Shown: one piece after another, positions 24,496 through 32,832 of the stretch
How the letters are laid out: the number at the start of each line of letters is the position of its first letter
Position numbering within the stretch: position 1 is the stretch's first letter
IMG/VR virus record: IMGVR_UViG_3300020129_000546
Location: 1-46,260 of that record
DNA: 46,260 bases
From: a virus
Strand: one strand, 5' to 3'
Program-made: the position numbers and the translations under genes
Notes under the pieces: generated by a model
What the model saw: only the letters and a program-made list of their open reading frames with translations
Databases searched by the model: none
What the model was told of the DNA's origin: nothing

Positions 24496-26723
24496 TGGGC
24501 TCGAACCCGCAGGCGCAGGAGGTCGGCCCGATCTATGACCTGCTGCTGCAGACCCGCGACGGCTCAGCGCTGGCGTGTCGAGATGCCCAGGGCCAGATCC
24601 GCCAGCTCACCGGCGTCGCGTACATGGGCACGATCGACCGCAACCAGGGGCAGAAGGAAGAGACCGAGCTGCAGCACAAGGACGAGCTGGTGCAGCTCGG
24701 CAGCTCGAACATCATCGACCGCGAGCTGACCAACTGGCCCCAGGTCACGCAGGGCGACTGGACCGGGGGCATGCTCCAGCGCGTGTTCAGCGGCCCCAAC
24801 TCCGACCCGTCCCGATACTGGGAGGGCGACGGCATCCTGTGGCCGATCAGCGACTACCTGCCCCAGCGGCCGGCGCAGTACGCTCCGTTCCAGGCCGAGG
24901 GCGGCGCCGTCATGAGGGTGATCGGACAGACCGGAACGCCGGCAGGGTCGATCAATTCCATCGGCATGTCGTACGCGTTCCTGTACACCACCACGGTCGG
25001 CACCATCGCCACCAACCTGGTCATCGTCAACAACGACACGCGGTACACGATCACCAACCCGGCCGGTATCGCGACTGGCAACGGTACACCGGCCGCGCCC
25101 GCCGCGGTCGCGGAGTTCATGATCGCTGCTGGCGTGCTCTGGTACATCGTCCAGGGCGGCGCTGGCAGCACCGAGATTCGGTTCGTAACGGTGGGCACTC
25201 CGACGACGACGTTGTTCGACACCATCGCCAACTCGGCGCCGCTGGGACAGAGCGGCACGTGCGCGGTCGGCTACGTCGGCAACAAGGTCTACCTCGCGGT
25301 GCCGTACCTGAGCAACACCACCCCCACCACGCGCATCCGCATCTACGAAATCCAGAACGGCGTCGCGACCTCGTTCACCGAGCTGGTCCTGGCCGACACA
25401 ACCACGGTCCTCGGCAGCAGCGATCAGCTCAGCATCGCGAGCACGGTGTTCGTCGGCGACACGCTGTACTACTCGCTGCAGACCGGCGACGGGAGCGCCA
25501 TCATCGTGGCCTTCAACCTGCCCGGCGCGACCTTCTCGACCGTGGCCACGCTGCCCGGCGAGGGCCAGCTCTACATGACCGCGGCGGCCGGCGTGATCTT
25601 CGTCATCTCCGGCGGCGGCAACATGTACCTGCTCCAGGGCGGATCGCTGCAGCACATCGGCCCGCTGCCGCCGCAGATCGGGCCGGTGACCGTCACCCCG
25701 GGCACGCAGGGGATCGCGTTCGTGGCCAGCAACTCGCTCTCCCGGGCGGTGTCGTTCGGACCATACGTGGTCTTCGCGGCGTCGTACTACCCGCCGGGGG
25801 CCAGCACATCGATCGTGGTCGTGTACGCGTACGACGTGCTCCGCGGACGCTTGTTCCGACTCGGTGTGGCCAGCAACCTGGCCCGCGCTCAGGCGATGAG
25901 CGGGGCGCGCATCGGGCTGCTGACGGGCCACTCGCGCACGATCGCGACCGGCCTCACGATTGTGCCCCAGTGGTCGGTCGTGGTGCCCATCCTGGGCTTC
26001 CTGGGCCAGGCGCTCGACGTCTCCAACGCGCAGATACTCGACGTCGGTGTGCGCCGCCAGAACTTCGCGGTGACGCAGCTCGGGTTCCAGGCGACGTCGT
26101 CCATCATCGACTTCACGTCGTCGCAGCCCAAGCTCTACCGCGACGTGCTCGCGACCTTCCTGCCCCTGCTGGCGGACGCGAGCTGCGGCGTCCAGCTCGA
26201 TGTGTGGCTCGACCGCGACCCGGCCGCCCTGAGCCCGGTGCCCGACTTCACGACGTCGGTCTTCGGTGACACCCACGCCGGCAGCACCCAGCTCGTGCTG
26301 CCGGTCAACACCATCGCTACCAAGCTGGTGTACCGCGTCACGACCTTCGGCGGCGCCGCGGTGGGCTCGACCCTGTTCGACGCGCCCAAGATCGTCTCGG
26401 TCATCGTTCGGGTCGCGACCGGGTGGGTGCAGACGCTGAAGCTCGACCTGGCGCCGCAGCTCCAGAGCAACGGCAAGAACGTGCAGGACGTGTGGACGTA
26501 CCAGGGCATCGACAACGTGGCCGCGTACAACTTCCTGCGCCAGCTCTGGCGACAGAAGGGCGGTCAGTGCAACATCGCGCTGCCCAACGGTGACGCCGGG
26601 CGATGGCAGATGGAGGACATGCAGTTCGACTCGCCCAAGCCCTTCGGCACGGTCTTCCGCGCCGACCAGGCGAGCGGGTTCAAGTGGATGGCGACAGTCA
26701 AGATCCGCGAGGACATCGACTGA
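24495..26723 (+). CDS. Tail protein, probable beta-propeller nozzle or hub, 742 aa
   Basis: ATG overlaps the previous TGA. After a helical N-terminal 90 residues come many repeating beta units with Gly/Thr/Val patterns (VGNKVYLAVPYLSNTT, VGDTLYYSLQTGDGS, AAAGVIFVISGGGNMYLL, VVFAASYYPPGASTS), like propeller blades. The last 120 residues are a beta/alpha domain. Tail nozzle and hub proteins of short-tailed phages have this build. The assignment rests on sequence pattern and position. Confidence 0.6.
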   Translation: MGSNPQAQEVGPIYDLLLQTRDGSALACRDAQGQIRQLTGVAYMGTIDRNQGQKEETELQHKDELVQLGSSNIIDRELTNWPQVTQGDWTGGMLQRVFSGPNSDPSRYWEGDGILWPISDYLPQRPAQYAPFQAEGGAVMRVIGQTGTPAGSINSIGMSYAFLYTTTVGTIATNLVIVNNDTRYTITNPAGIATGNGTPAAPAAVAEFMIAAGVLWYIVQGGAGSTEIRFVTVGTPTTTLFDTIANSAPLGQSGTCAVGYVGNKVYLAVPYLSNTTPTTRIRIYEIQNGVATSFTELVLADTTTVLGSSDQLSIASTVFVGDTLYYSLQTGDGSAIIVAFNLPGATFSTVATLPGEGQLYMTAAAGVIFVISGGGNMYLLQGGSLQHIGPLPPQIGPVTVTPGTQGIAFVASNSLSRAVSFGPYVVFAASYYPPGASTSIVVVYAYDVLRGRLFRLGVASNLARAQAMSGARIGLLTGHSRTIATGLTIVPQWSVVVPILGFLGQALDVSNAQILDVGVRRQNFAVTQLGFQATSSIIDFTSSQPKLYRDVLATFLPLLADASCGVQLDVWLDRDPAALSPVPDFTTSVFGDTHAGSTQLVLPVNTIATKLVYRVTTFGGAAVGSTLFDAPKIVSVIVRVATGWVQTLKLDLAPQLQSNGKNVQDVWTYQGIDNVAAYNFLRQLWRQKGGQCNIALPNGDAGRWQMEDMQFDSPKPFGTVFRADQASGFKWMATVKIREDID

Positions 26724-27355
26724 TGGCCGGCGGGCTGCCGGCGGCGCGGATGCTGCCGCCTCAGCAGCAGTCCGGCGGGCTGCCGTCTGGCGAGCTGCTG
26801 CCGCCGCCAGGGCCGCCCACGTGGCGCTTCGTGAAGCGGTACACGATCAGTATCGCGTCGATCGACACGACGCCGCTGGGCGACATCCTGGTGCCCACGC
26901 AGGCTGTCCACCTGATGGTCGAATGGGAGGCCATCGACAACACCGCCAATACCGGAGCAGCCTTTGGCGGTCTCCAGCTCGGGACCAACAACGGCGCCAT
27001 CAACACTGGCAACAACTACGCCTGGACCGACTACTCGAACGCCAACGGCGGCGCTCCCACGGGAACCGGCGCCAACCCAGCCGCGTCCTGGGCCGCGTTC
27101 GTGACCACCGGCGGCGGCACCGGCGCCGCCTGGCGCAGCAAGGGCACAATCAAGATGCTGGGCGTTCAGGACACCAGCCAAACGCCCAAGGCCACCTGGG
27201 AGACTGTCCAGATCAACAACGGCACCGTCGTCCGGCGCTCAGGCGCCGGGTACGTGAACTTCGGCGGCGCGGTCACCAAGCTCCACTTCTTCGCCGGCGC
27301 CGGGCTCCTGGCGCCGGGCACGTACTTCGAGCTGTGGGCTGCGTACGCGGCCTGA
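26723..27355 (+). CDS. Hypothetical tail protein, 210 aa
   Basis: ATG overlaps the previous stop (TGATG). The first 30 residues are Pro/Gln/Leu-rich, followed by a beta-like domain with Asn/Thr/Gly loops (NTANTGAAFGGLQLGTNNGA). This fits a tail accessory or fibre protein. No family is recognised. Confidence 0.62.
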   Translation: MAGGLPAARMLPPQQQSGGLPSGELLPPPGPPTWRFVKRYTISIASIDTTPLGDILVPTQAVHLMVEWEAIDNTANTGAAFGGLQLGTNNGAINTGNNYAWTDYSNANGGAPTGTGANPAASWAAFVTTGGGTGAAWRSKGTIKMLGVQDTSQTPKATWETVQINNGTVVRRSGAGYVNFGGAVTKLHFFAGAGLLAPGTYFELWAAYAA

Positions 27356-27363
27356 CGAGGCGC

Positions 27364-27369
27364 TACACT
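27364..27369 (+). promoter_or_regulatory. Leaderless -10 box (TACACT)
   Basis: TACACT ends six bases before ATG 27376, which lacks a Shine-Dalgarno site. The surrounding GCTACACT also occurs at the promoters near 2121 and 43970. Confidence 0.5.
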
Positions 27370-27375
27370 ACCGCC

Positions 27376-27612
27376 ATGGCGAGTCAGCTCAACCCCCTGG
27401 CGGCCGGGAACATGACCGATGACCCCCGGTTCAACCAGCGGTTCGGGCTCCAGCCGGCGACCGCGCTGCCGGCCTTCATCCCCTCCCAGGGCGTCCCCTC
27501 GAACGCGGTCGGGTCGGACGGCGACTTCGCCTTCCGCCAGGACGGCACCGTGGCGGGCCACACCGTGATCTACCACAAGCAGGCCGGTGCCTGGGTGGCG
27601 ACGGCGGCCTGA
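27376..27612 (+). CDS. Hypothetical tail protein, 78 aa
   Basis: ATG 27376 matches the leaderless -10. The protein has Asn/Pro/Phe turns (NPLAAGNMTDDPRFNQRFG) and a C-terminal beta hairpin ending in YHKQAGAWVATAA, a short pattern often seen in tail fibre tips. Its TGA overlaps the next ATG. Function unknown. Confidence 0.58.
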   Translation: MASQLNPLAAGNMTDDPRFNQRFGLQPATALPAFIPSQGVPSNAVGSDGDFAFRQDGTVAGHTVIYHKQAGAWVATAA

Positions 27613-28172
27613 TGGCGCCCCCCAGCCAGCAGCGCGGCCAGCTCATGGCCACCCCCGGCTTCACGGTCGATCTCGACCCCTGGTACGGGACCCCGCAGAA
27701 CGAGATCCTGCTGCCCGCGCCGGTCAGCTTCGCGGCCCAGTTCCTGGACTTCGGGCTGGCGGTCATGCCGACCAGGATCAAGACCATCGCGGTCGTGATC
27801 GACACCGCGCTGACCTCGGGCGCCGCCGGCCAGGCCACCGCTCAGCTCTACGTCGCCCGCTCGATCTTCTCGACCGCGGGCACGCCCCCGGCTCCGGGGG
27901 TCGCGGGCGTCGGAGCCTCGGGCGCCTTCACGGGCGGCAGCGGCGGCGCCAGCCAGTTCCCGACCACCGGGCTCAACGCCTGCCAGGCCCGCGGCACCGC
28001 CGTCAACCTGGGGCCGAACACCGCCAGCCTGGGGCCGGGCGTCTTCTTCCTGAGCCCGGCCGACATCCCCGACCTGCAGTGGGAGTGGTGCGTGGTGGGC
28101 GTCGAGATCAAGGCGGCGGTCGCCTTCACCGGCGGCTCGGCCCGCGTCTTCGTTGAGCTGGCCAACACCTGA
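27612..28172 (+). CDS. Hypothetical tail/fibre protein, 186 aa
   Basis: ATG overlaps the previous stop. The sequence is beta-like and hydrophobic/Thr-rich (TIAVVIDTALTSGAAGQATA) with a Gly-rich loop (GVGASGAFTGGSGGASQ). It resembles the proteins on either side in style, so the region may hold several related beta-sandwich tail proteins. No family is recognised. Confidence 0.6.
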   Translation: MAPPSQQRGQLMATPGFTVDLDPWYGTPQNEILLPAPVSFAAQFLDFGLAVMPTRIKTIAVVIDTALTSGAAGQATAQLYVARSIFSTAGTPPAPGVAGVGASGAFTGGSGGASQFPTTGLNACQARGTAVNLGPNTASLGPGVFFLSPADIPDLQWEWCVVGVEIKAAVAFTGGSARVFVELANT

Positions 28173-28639
28173 TGCCGCGCTACCGCCTCGGCTTCAGCGG
28201 CGTCGCGGGCGGCCCGGCCAATGCCGCCGCCTACTTCAACATCTGGACCGCGACCCGAGCCATTCGGGTGCGCGAGCTGGCGTTCTTCAACATCTCGGCC
28301 GCGCTCCAGCTCAACGGCTCGTCGCTGATCCGGACCACCGCCCGAGGCACACAGAACGCGACCGTGACCCCCACGGCCGCCGCCAACGCCTACAACACGA
28401 CCGACGTCAACCCGACGCTGGTCGTGGACAACGGCTGGACCGTCCAGCCCACGTTCGCGGCGCTGAACATGGGGGCGATCGACGTCGCCGCCTCGGTGCA
28501 GTCGGGCATCGTCTGGATCTGGAACGACGAGCGCGACGGCGTGCTCATGATCCAGCCCGCCACCGGCCTCGCTGTGCAAAACAACTCCGGCGGCGCGCTC
28601 GCGACCACTCCTCGCTGCTGGATCGACTGGGAGGAGTGA
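28172..28639 (+). CDS. Hypothetical tail/fibre protein, 155 aa
   Basis: ATG overlaps the previous TGA. Composition is beta-like with Asn/Thr/Ala (AAYFNIWTATRAIRVRELAF), similar in style to the preceding gene. It ends CWIDWEE. A fibre or adhesion role is inferred. Confidence 0.6.
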   Translation: MPRYRLGFSGVAGGPANAAAYFNIWTATRAIRVRELAFFNISAALQLNGSSLIRTTARGTQNATVTPTAAANAYNTTDVNPTLVVDNGWTVQPTFAALNMGAIDVAASVQSGIVWIWNDERDGVLMIQPATGLAVQNNSGGALATTPRCWIDWEE

Positions 28640-28640
28640 C

Positions 28641-29483
28641 GTGCCGGTGCGGAACATCTCCGCGCCGGCGGCGAGACGGGGCCGCCGCCTAGTCCCGGTC
28701 GCCTCGCGCTCGCACGTCACCGGTCCCGCGCCCGGGCCGCGCGCCTACTTCTCCCAGGTGATGGGTCTTGGCCCGGTCCTCTACCTGCGCATGAACGATC
28801 GCTTCAGCAGCTTCGCGCCCATTGGCGACTCCAGCTCCAGCAACGCCACCGGTGCGGTCAACGGGACAGTCACCAAGGAGCAGGTCGGCCCCCTGGCTGG
28901 CGATGCCACGACCAGCGGCCTGCTGTTCGACGGGGCCACCGGCTTCCTGGAGCTGGGAGCGCCGCCGCCGGCGCCGTTGCTGGGCGTGTTCCAGAACCAC
29001 GACTTCACCATCGAGGCATGGATCAAGCCCACCGCCTCGGCCAACTTCTTCTTCTCGTGCGGGCTGTTCAACAATCCCACGCAGACCGACCAGTTCCTGC
29101 ACTTCGGGTTCGGCGGCGGCAACCTGCTCAAGCTGGGGTTCTTCGGCGACGACCTGAACGGCGTGCTGCCAGTCTCGACCGGCGCCTATCACCACGTCGT
29201 CGCGACCTGGAGCGCGACCACCCGACTGATGGCGACGTACGTGGACGGCATGCTCGACTCCTCGCGCACGTCGGGCGGCGCCCTGGTCGTTCCCGGCAAC
29301 TCCGACGCCCAGGTGGCACGCGTCGCCTTCGCCACTGGCAACGGCCCGTTCTGGTACAACGGCATCATCAGCGAGTTGGCCGTCTATCCGATCACGCTGT
29401 CGCCGTCTCAGGTGAACTACCACTTCCTGCTGGGTGCCAATCCCGTTCCCAATCCAGTGCCCAAGATCACGTTGGAGGTTTGA
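28641..29483 (+). CDS. LamG/concanavalin-like receptor-binding tail protein, 280 aa
   Basis: GTG 28641 follows GGAGGAG. After a basic N-terminus, residues about 45-270 follow the LamG/concanavalin-A sandwich pattern: VLYLRMND, FTIEAWIKPT, AYHHVVATWSATTRLMATYVDGML and WYNGIISELAVYP. These jelly-roll lectin folds bind sugars and are frequent in phage fibres. It lies last in the tail gene run before lysis genes, so it is the best receptor-binding candidate. Confidence 0.72.
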   Translation: MPVRNISAPAARRGRRLVPVASRSHVTGPAPGPRAYFSQVMGLGPVLYLRMNDRFSSFAPIGDSSSSNATGAVNGTVTKEQVGPLAGDATTSGLLFDGATGFLELGAPPPAPLLGVFQNHDFTIEAWIKPTASANFFFSCGLFNNPTQTDQFLHFGFGGGNLLKLGFFGDDLNGVLPVSTGAYHHVVATWSATTRLMATYVDGMLDSSRTSGGALVVPGNSDAQVARVAFATGNGPFWYNGIISELAVYPITLSPSQVNYHFLLGANPVPNPVPKITLEV

Positions 29484-29486
29484 AGC

Positions 29487-29687
29487 ATGCCGTACACAGG
29501 CACGCCACCCGGGGGTGCGGACCACGGCCCCTCGATCAAGAACCCGGCCACGTACGAGGCGCTGGTACGTGAAGGCAAGTCGCGAGCCAGCGCTGCCGCC
29601 ATCAGCAACGCAGCGGTACACAAGGGCTTCAAGAAGGGCCGTCACCGCTCGGGCCGTCGCCATGGGCGGGCGCGTGGGCACCGGTAA
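29487..29687 (+). CDS. Small basic protein, 66 aa
   Basis: GGAGG lies upstream of ATG 29487. The middle (IKNPATYEALVREGKSRASA) resembles small Lys/Arg phage and bacterial proteins with a YEALREKGMSKE-type helix. The C-terminus is very basic (KGRHRSGRRHGRARGHR). It may bind nucleic acid. Its TAA overlaps the next ATG. Confidence 0.6.
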   Translation: MPYTGTPPGGADHGPSIKNPATYEALVREGKSRASAAAISNAAVHKGFKKGRHRSGRRHGRARGHR

Positions 29688-30064
29688 TGTCCGCGGCCGA
29701 GGAGTCATCGATTCCAGGTTGGGCGGCTGACCTGCGCGTGAGCGTAGCCGAGATAAGGGGGCGTGTGGAGCAGATCCCCGAGATCAGCAGGGCACTGGAG
29801 GAGCTGCGCGCCAACACCGTGCCCATGCAGGAGCACGTGAAGCTGATGGCCGACGTCGAGGAGCTGAAGGTGCGCGACCTGGGCGCCCGCAGCGACTGGA
29901 GCGAGATGCTGGATCGGGTGCCCAAGCTGTGGGAGGAGCGCGCGGAGTGGCGCGGCAGCCTGCGCGTGGTGAAGTGGAGCATGGCCGTGCTGAGCTTGGT
30001 GGTGGCGCTCCTGACCGCCATCACGCTGCTGCACGACCTCGGACTCAGCGTTCAGATCAAGTAG
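29687..30064 (+). CDS. Coiled-coil protein with C-terminal membrane segment, 125 aa
   Basis: ATG overlaps the previous stop (TAATG). Residues about 15-95 are charged and helical (AEIRGRVEQIPEISRALEEL), followed by a hydrophobic helix at about 97-117 (WSMAVLSLVVALLTAITLL). This build occurs in XhlA-like and other lysis accessory proteins, and the lysin follows. It is a holin or spanin-like candidate. Confidence 0.6.
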   Translation: MSAAEESSIPGWAADLRVSVAEIRGRVEQIPEISRALEELRANTVPMQEHVKLMADVEELKVRDLGARSDWSEMLDRVPKLWEERAEWRGSLRVVKWSMAVLSLVVALLTAITLLHDLGLSVQIK

Positions 30065-30074
30065 GGAGGAGACG

Positions 30075-31148
30075 ATGACCGAGCTGTTGATGCGGGATAG
30101 CGACAACGCGTCCGCGATCCCGACCACCGGCCTGGCCGCGGTCGCCGGCTACGGCGACGGCAACGCGATGTGGTCGAGCGAGGACTGGGCGCGCTTCAAC
30201 GACCCGTCGATCGTGAAGCTCTCGATCGTGCTGGACGCCGGCAACGTCGGCGACATCCTGGACGTCGAGAACGGCGCCGCCAGCCCCGGCGACTGCCCGG
30301 GCTGGGCCGACCGCTTCCACCGGCCCGCCCGCCGGCGGCCGACCATCTACTGCAACCGGAGCACGATCGACGCCGTGCGTCGGGCCATGGGGTCACGACC
30401 CTTCGACTGGTGGGCGGCCACCCTGGACGGCACCAAGAACGTGCCCGGCGCGGTCGCGGTCCAGTATTGCGGCGCCGCCGACAGCCACGACCCCTGCCGC
30501 ACCGGCGGCCACTATGACGAGTCGGTGATCCTGGACGCGAGCTGGATCGGCCAGGCGGCGGCGCCCCAGCCCGGCCCCGAGGTCACCGATCCCGCCCTGC
30601 ACTGGTGGGGGCCGTACGTGGACCTCGACGGGCAGGCGGCCGACCAGGTGGTGGAGCTGAACGGCTACTGCCACGCGCCGGTCTTCGAGGCCGGGGGCAC
30701 CTGGTACCGCGGCAACACCCCGGTCCAGCCCGCCGTCCAGGGCGAGTACGCCCAGTGGGTCTTGGCCAACCGGATCGGCGGGGCGTGGTACGTCATGGAC
30801 GAGACCGGCGGCCCCCAGGGCTCCGGGAGCCAGGGCCGCCTGGCGCCGGCGGACGCCTGGTGGACCGAGGACGCCCACACCGACAGCTCGGGCTGCGGCG
30901 GAACCAACCCGCCGGCGCTCGCCCTGGCCGGGCGCGGCCGCTGGTACAGCCTGGCCACGCTGCCCCCTCCTCCCCCGGCGCCCACGCCGCCGCCCACCCC
31001 CGAGCCGCCGCCCCCGCCTCCGGCTCCTGAGCCGCCGCCGGAGCCCGTTCCCCCGCCCCCGCCGGAGCCGGACCTGAGCGCCGCCAGGGCCGCCCTGGAC
31101 GCCGCCGCCAAGGGCATCGCCGACGCGCGCTCCGCGCTGGGGCTGTAG
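30075..31148 (+). CDS. Endolysin, GH25-like muramidase, 357 aa
   Basis: GGGAGGAG precedes ATG 30075. Residues about 20-155 follow the GH25-like pattern, with a candidate catalytic DxE (Asp63, Glu65 in ILDVENG), TIYCNRSTIDAV, FDWWAATLDG and VAVQYCG. GH25 enzymes cleave peptidoglycan. Residues 165-290 are Trp/Gly/Asp-rich, perhaps a wall-binding region. A proline linker (about 297-338) and a short C-terminal helix end the protein. Holin candidates lie on both sides. The exact subfamily (including Rv2525c-like) cannot be fixed from sequence. Confidence 0.8.
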   Translation: MTELLMRDSDNASAIPTTGLAAVAGYGDGNAMWSSEDWARFNDPSIVKLSIVLDAGNVGDILDVENGAASPGDCPGWADRFHRPARRRPTIYCNRSTIDAVRRAMGSRPFDWWAATLDGTKNVPGAVAVQYCGAADSHDPCRTGGHYDESVILDASWIGQAAAPQPGPEVTDPALHWWGPYVDLDGQAADQVVELNGYCHAPVFEAGGTWYRGNTPVQPAVQGEYAQWVLANRIGGAWYVMDETGGPQGSGSQGRLAPADAWWTEDAHTDSSGCGGTNPPALALAGRGRWYSLATLPPPPPAPTPPPTPEPPPPPPAPEPPPEPVPPPPPEPDLSAARAALDAAAKGIADARSALGL

Positions 31149-31366
31149 TGGGCGGTGTACAGCGCGATACTGGCTCCAGCACCCCGGCGCCGGCCGACGT
31201 CTGGTGGTGGGTGCCGAACGCGGTCATCGCCGCGGCGGGGATCGGCCTGGTCGCGCTCGGGGTCCTGACCCACACGTCCGACAGCCACGACCTGGTGGTG
31301 GCAGGCATCGCGCTCGTCGCGACCGCCGCTGGCCACGCGGCCGGGAAGCAGTCCCCGACTCCCTGA
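31148..31366 (+). CDS. Holin candidate, 72 aa, two membrane segments
   Basis: The start GTG overlaps the lysin TAG. Two hydrophobic segments (about 21-41, WVPNAVIAAAGIGLVALGV; about 49-66, DLVVAGIALVATAAGHAAG) flank a short polar turn with His. Size, topology and place fit a class II holin that opens the inner membrane for the lysin. Confidence 0.68.
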   Translation: MGGVQRDTGSSTPAPADVWWWVPNAVIAAAGIGLVALGVLTHTSDSHDLVVAGIALVATAAGHAAGKQSPTP

Positions 31367-31386
31367 CAGCTCCCTCCCTTAGTCCC

Positions 31387-31424
31387 GAGAGCCCCGAGCA
31401 CCGCGCCCGGGGCTCTCACCTTTT
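31387..31424 (+). terminator. Rho-independent-like terminator of the rightward operon
   Basis: GAGAGCCCCG (31387-31396) pairs with CGGGGCTCTC (31408-31417), ten pairs, followed by ACCTTTT. It lies right after the holin gene and would stop most rightward transcripts. Confidence 0.75.
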
Positions 31425-31425
31425 G

Positions 31426-31434
31426 TGATACCCT
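31426..31434 (+). promoter_or_regulatory. Leaderless extended -10 promoter (TGATACCCT)
   Basis: TGA precedes TACCCT, and six bases separate it from ATG 31441. The gene lies just after the terminator and has no Shine-Dalgarno site, so a private leaderless promoter makes sense. Confidence 0.55.
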
Positions 31435-31440
31435 CGCTGT

Positions 31441-31620
31441 ATGGCTACTCAGCAGCCGCAGCGATACGCGCCAGCCTGGCTGACTGGCTACTGGTCACTC
31501 GGACGGGCCGCCGCCGTCGCCTACGCGATCGTCGTCCTGGTGCTGTTCATCGTGGGACGAATCTCCGGCGTCGAGCTGGTGCTGTTCGCTCTGATCGCTG
31601 CGGCTCTCCTGCTTCCGTAG
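31441..31620 (+). CDS. Small two-segment membrane protein, 59 aa
   Basis: The frame encodes a basic N-terminus and two hydrophobic helices (about 23-40, AAAVAYAIVVLVLFIVG; about 44-58, VELVLFALIAAALLL). Size and topology are holin-like. It is the last rightward gene, transcribed from its own leaderless promoter beyond the operon terminator, so timing may differ from the first holin. It is antisense to the end of a minus-strand gene. Confidence 0.6.
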   Translation: MATQQPQRYAPAWLTGYWSLGRAAAVAYAIVVLVLFIVGRISGVELVLFALIAAALLLP

Positions 31621-32146
31621 AGTCCGCCCGCGGTCGAGCCGGACGTACTCCACCGGGCGCTCGTCGCGCACCGGGGGAAGTACCTGCTCGGGTACCTGAA
31701 TCGGCTCCGGGCTCGACGGCCCGGACGCCGACCACGGCACCTTCCAGCCGCTCGACTGCGTAGCGAATCGTCGGGTGATCCTCGGGTCCACCGGCCGTCC
31801 GGCCAGGTGGTCGAAGAAGGCCCGGCTGGTCAGCAGCTCCAGCTCCTTCACCGCGGCGTCGGCCTGGGCGACGGCGTGACAGCGCCCGAGCAGTTCGAGC
31901 ACGTGCGCGGAGTCGCTGCTGAGCCCTGGCGGCGTGGTCGATGCAGGTGCCGCAGACGGCGTAGTGGCGCTGGAGTTCGGCGAGGTTGGCTTCGCGCTCG
32001 ACCTCGACCTCTTGCCTCCGCTTGTACGACTTCGACTGGTCACGGTAGTCCAGCAGGGACTCGTTCTTGAGCATGAGCCGGCGCCCTTCGGGGCACGCGT
32101 CCGGCCACGCGATCTCGGGGATGATGGGCCGCTTGTTCAGGGGCAT
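31495..32146 (-). CDS. Hypothetical protein split by an apparent +1 frameshift
   Basis: ATG 32146 follows AGGAGG. The first frame reads well to about 31930 (LQRHYAVCGTCIDHAA), then becomes Arg-rich shadow. One base later, the next frame continues with gene-like codons (HVLELLGRCHAVAQADAAVK, ELELLTSRAFFDHLAGR) to TGA at 31495. A +1 shift near 31918-31934 would yield one protein of about 215 aa with a CxxC site. It could be programmed, a true mutation or a sequence error. The 3' end overlaps the convergent membrane gene antisense. No family is recognised. Confidence 0.55.
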
Positions 32147-32282
32147 GCAGCCTCCTCGCGTCCCACCCGGTGGGGTCCACCAGCGCGTACATGGCCCGCA
32201 GGATACGGGCTCGGCGACGACGCTCGGCAGCGTTCTCGCGCAGGTCCCATGACAGCTCGTTCTTCTGCCCGTACCGGCTCAC
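32040..32282 (-). CDS. Hypothetical small protein, 80 aa
   Basis: GTG 32282 overlaps the previous TGA (GTGA). The N-terminal half looks real (MSRYGQKNELSWDLRENAAE, RRRRARILRAMYALVDPTGW). The last 35 residues overlap the next gene by 107 bp and look like shadow, so the true end may be altered by another shift. Function unknown. Confidence 0.5.
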   Translation of the reverse strand: MSRYGQKNELSWDLRENAAERRRRARILRAMYALVDPTGWDARRLHAPEQAAHHPRDRVAGRVPRRAPAHAQERVPAGLP

Positions 32283-32644
32283 AGCCTGGCGTTGAACCCC
32301 GGGTCGCCCGGCTTCAGGATGGTCTTGACCGGCGTCGCGATCTGCTGCTCGACGCGCGCCCTGAGCGGCGTGGCCTCCTGGCCCTCGCGCTCCTGGCGCT
32401 CCTTGTGGAACTGGCCCAGCATGGCCATGAACAGCTTGCTGCAGACCTCGCAGAACGGCATCGGGTCGGCCTGCTCGCGGTGGATGCGGACCAGGGGCAC
32501 GACCCTGCGGGGCCGGAAGTCGGGGCGCTCGTCCACGTGCTCCTCGGGCCACGCCTCGTACAGCCAGTCGATGACCGTGAGGCAGAAGATGCACTCGGGG
32601 GCGTCGGCGGCGGGGGCCGGAGCCCCCGCCTGCTGCTGCGTCAC
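32279..32644 (-). CDS. Zinc-ribbon protein, 121 aa
   Basis: GTG 32644 overlaps the previous TGA. After an Ala/Pro/Gln-rich start it has C-x2-C (CIFC, near residue 18) and C-x2-C (FCEVCSKL, near residue 67), a classic zinc-ribbon pair, then a charged helical C-terminus (FHKERQEREGQEATPLRARV). It may bind nucleic acid or a host protein. No family is assigned. Confidence 0.6.
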   Translation of the reverse strand: MTQQQAGAPAPAADAPECIFCLTVIDWLYEAWPEEHVDERPDFRPRRVVPLVRIHREQADPMPFCEVCSKLFMAMLGQFHKERQEREGQEATPLRARVEQQIATPVKTILKPGDPGFNARL

Positions 32645-32832
32645 TGCTGCTCGACCAGGTCCATGCTGGCCTCGTGCACGTTCTCGATCTTGTACGTGCC
32701 GCCCAGCAGCGTGGGGTCCACCGGCGTCGTGTCGTCGGTCACGACCTCCAGCAGCAGCTCGTCCCCCTCCTGCATGCCCATGGTCGGGTTGCGCAGGGGG
32801 TGGGTGACGCGGATGGTGATGGGGTTGGCCAT
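32641..32832 (-). CDS. Small beta protein, 63 aa
   Basis: ATG 32832 comes directly after the RusA stop, with GGAG inside that gene as ribosome site. The sequence is beta-rich and acidic (MANPITIRVTHPLRNPTMG, DELLLEVVTDDTTPVDP). It is coupled to its neighbours. No family is recognised. Confidence 0.62.
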   Translation of the reverse strand: MANPITIRVTHPLRNPTMGMQEGDELLLEVVTDDTTPVDPTLLGGTYKIENVHEASMDLVEQQ

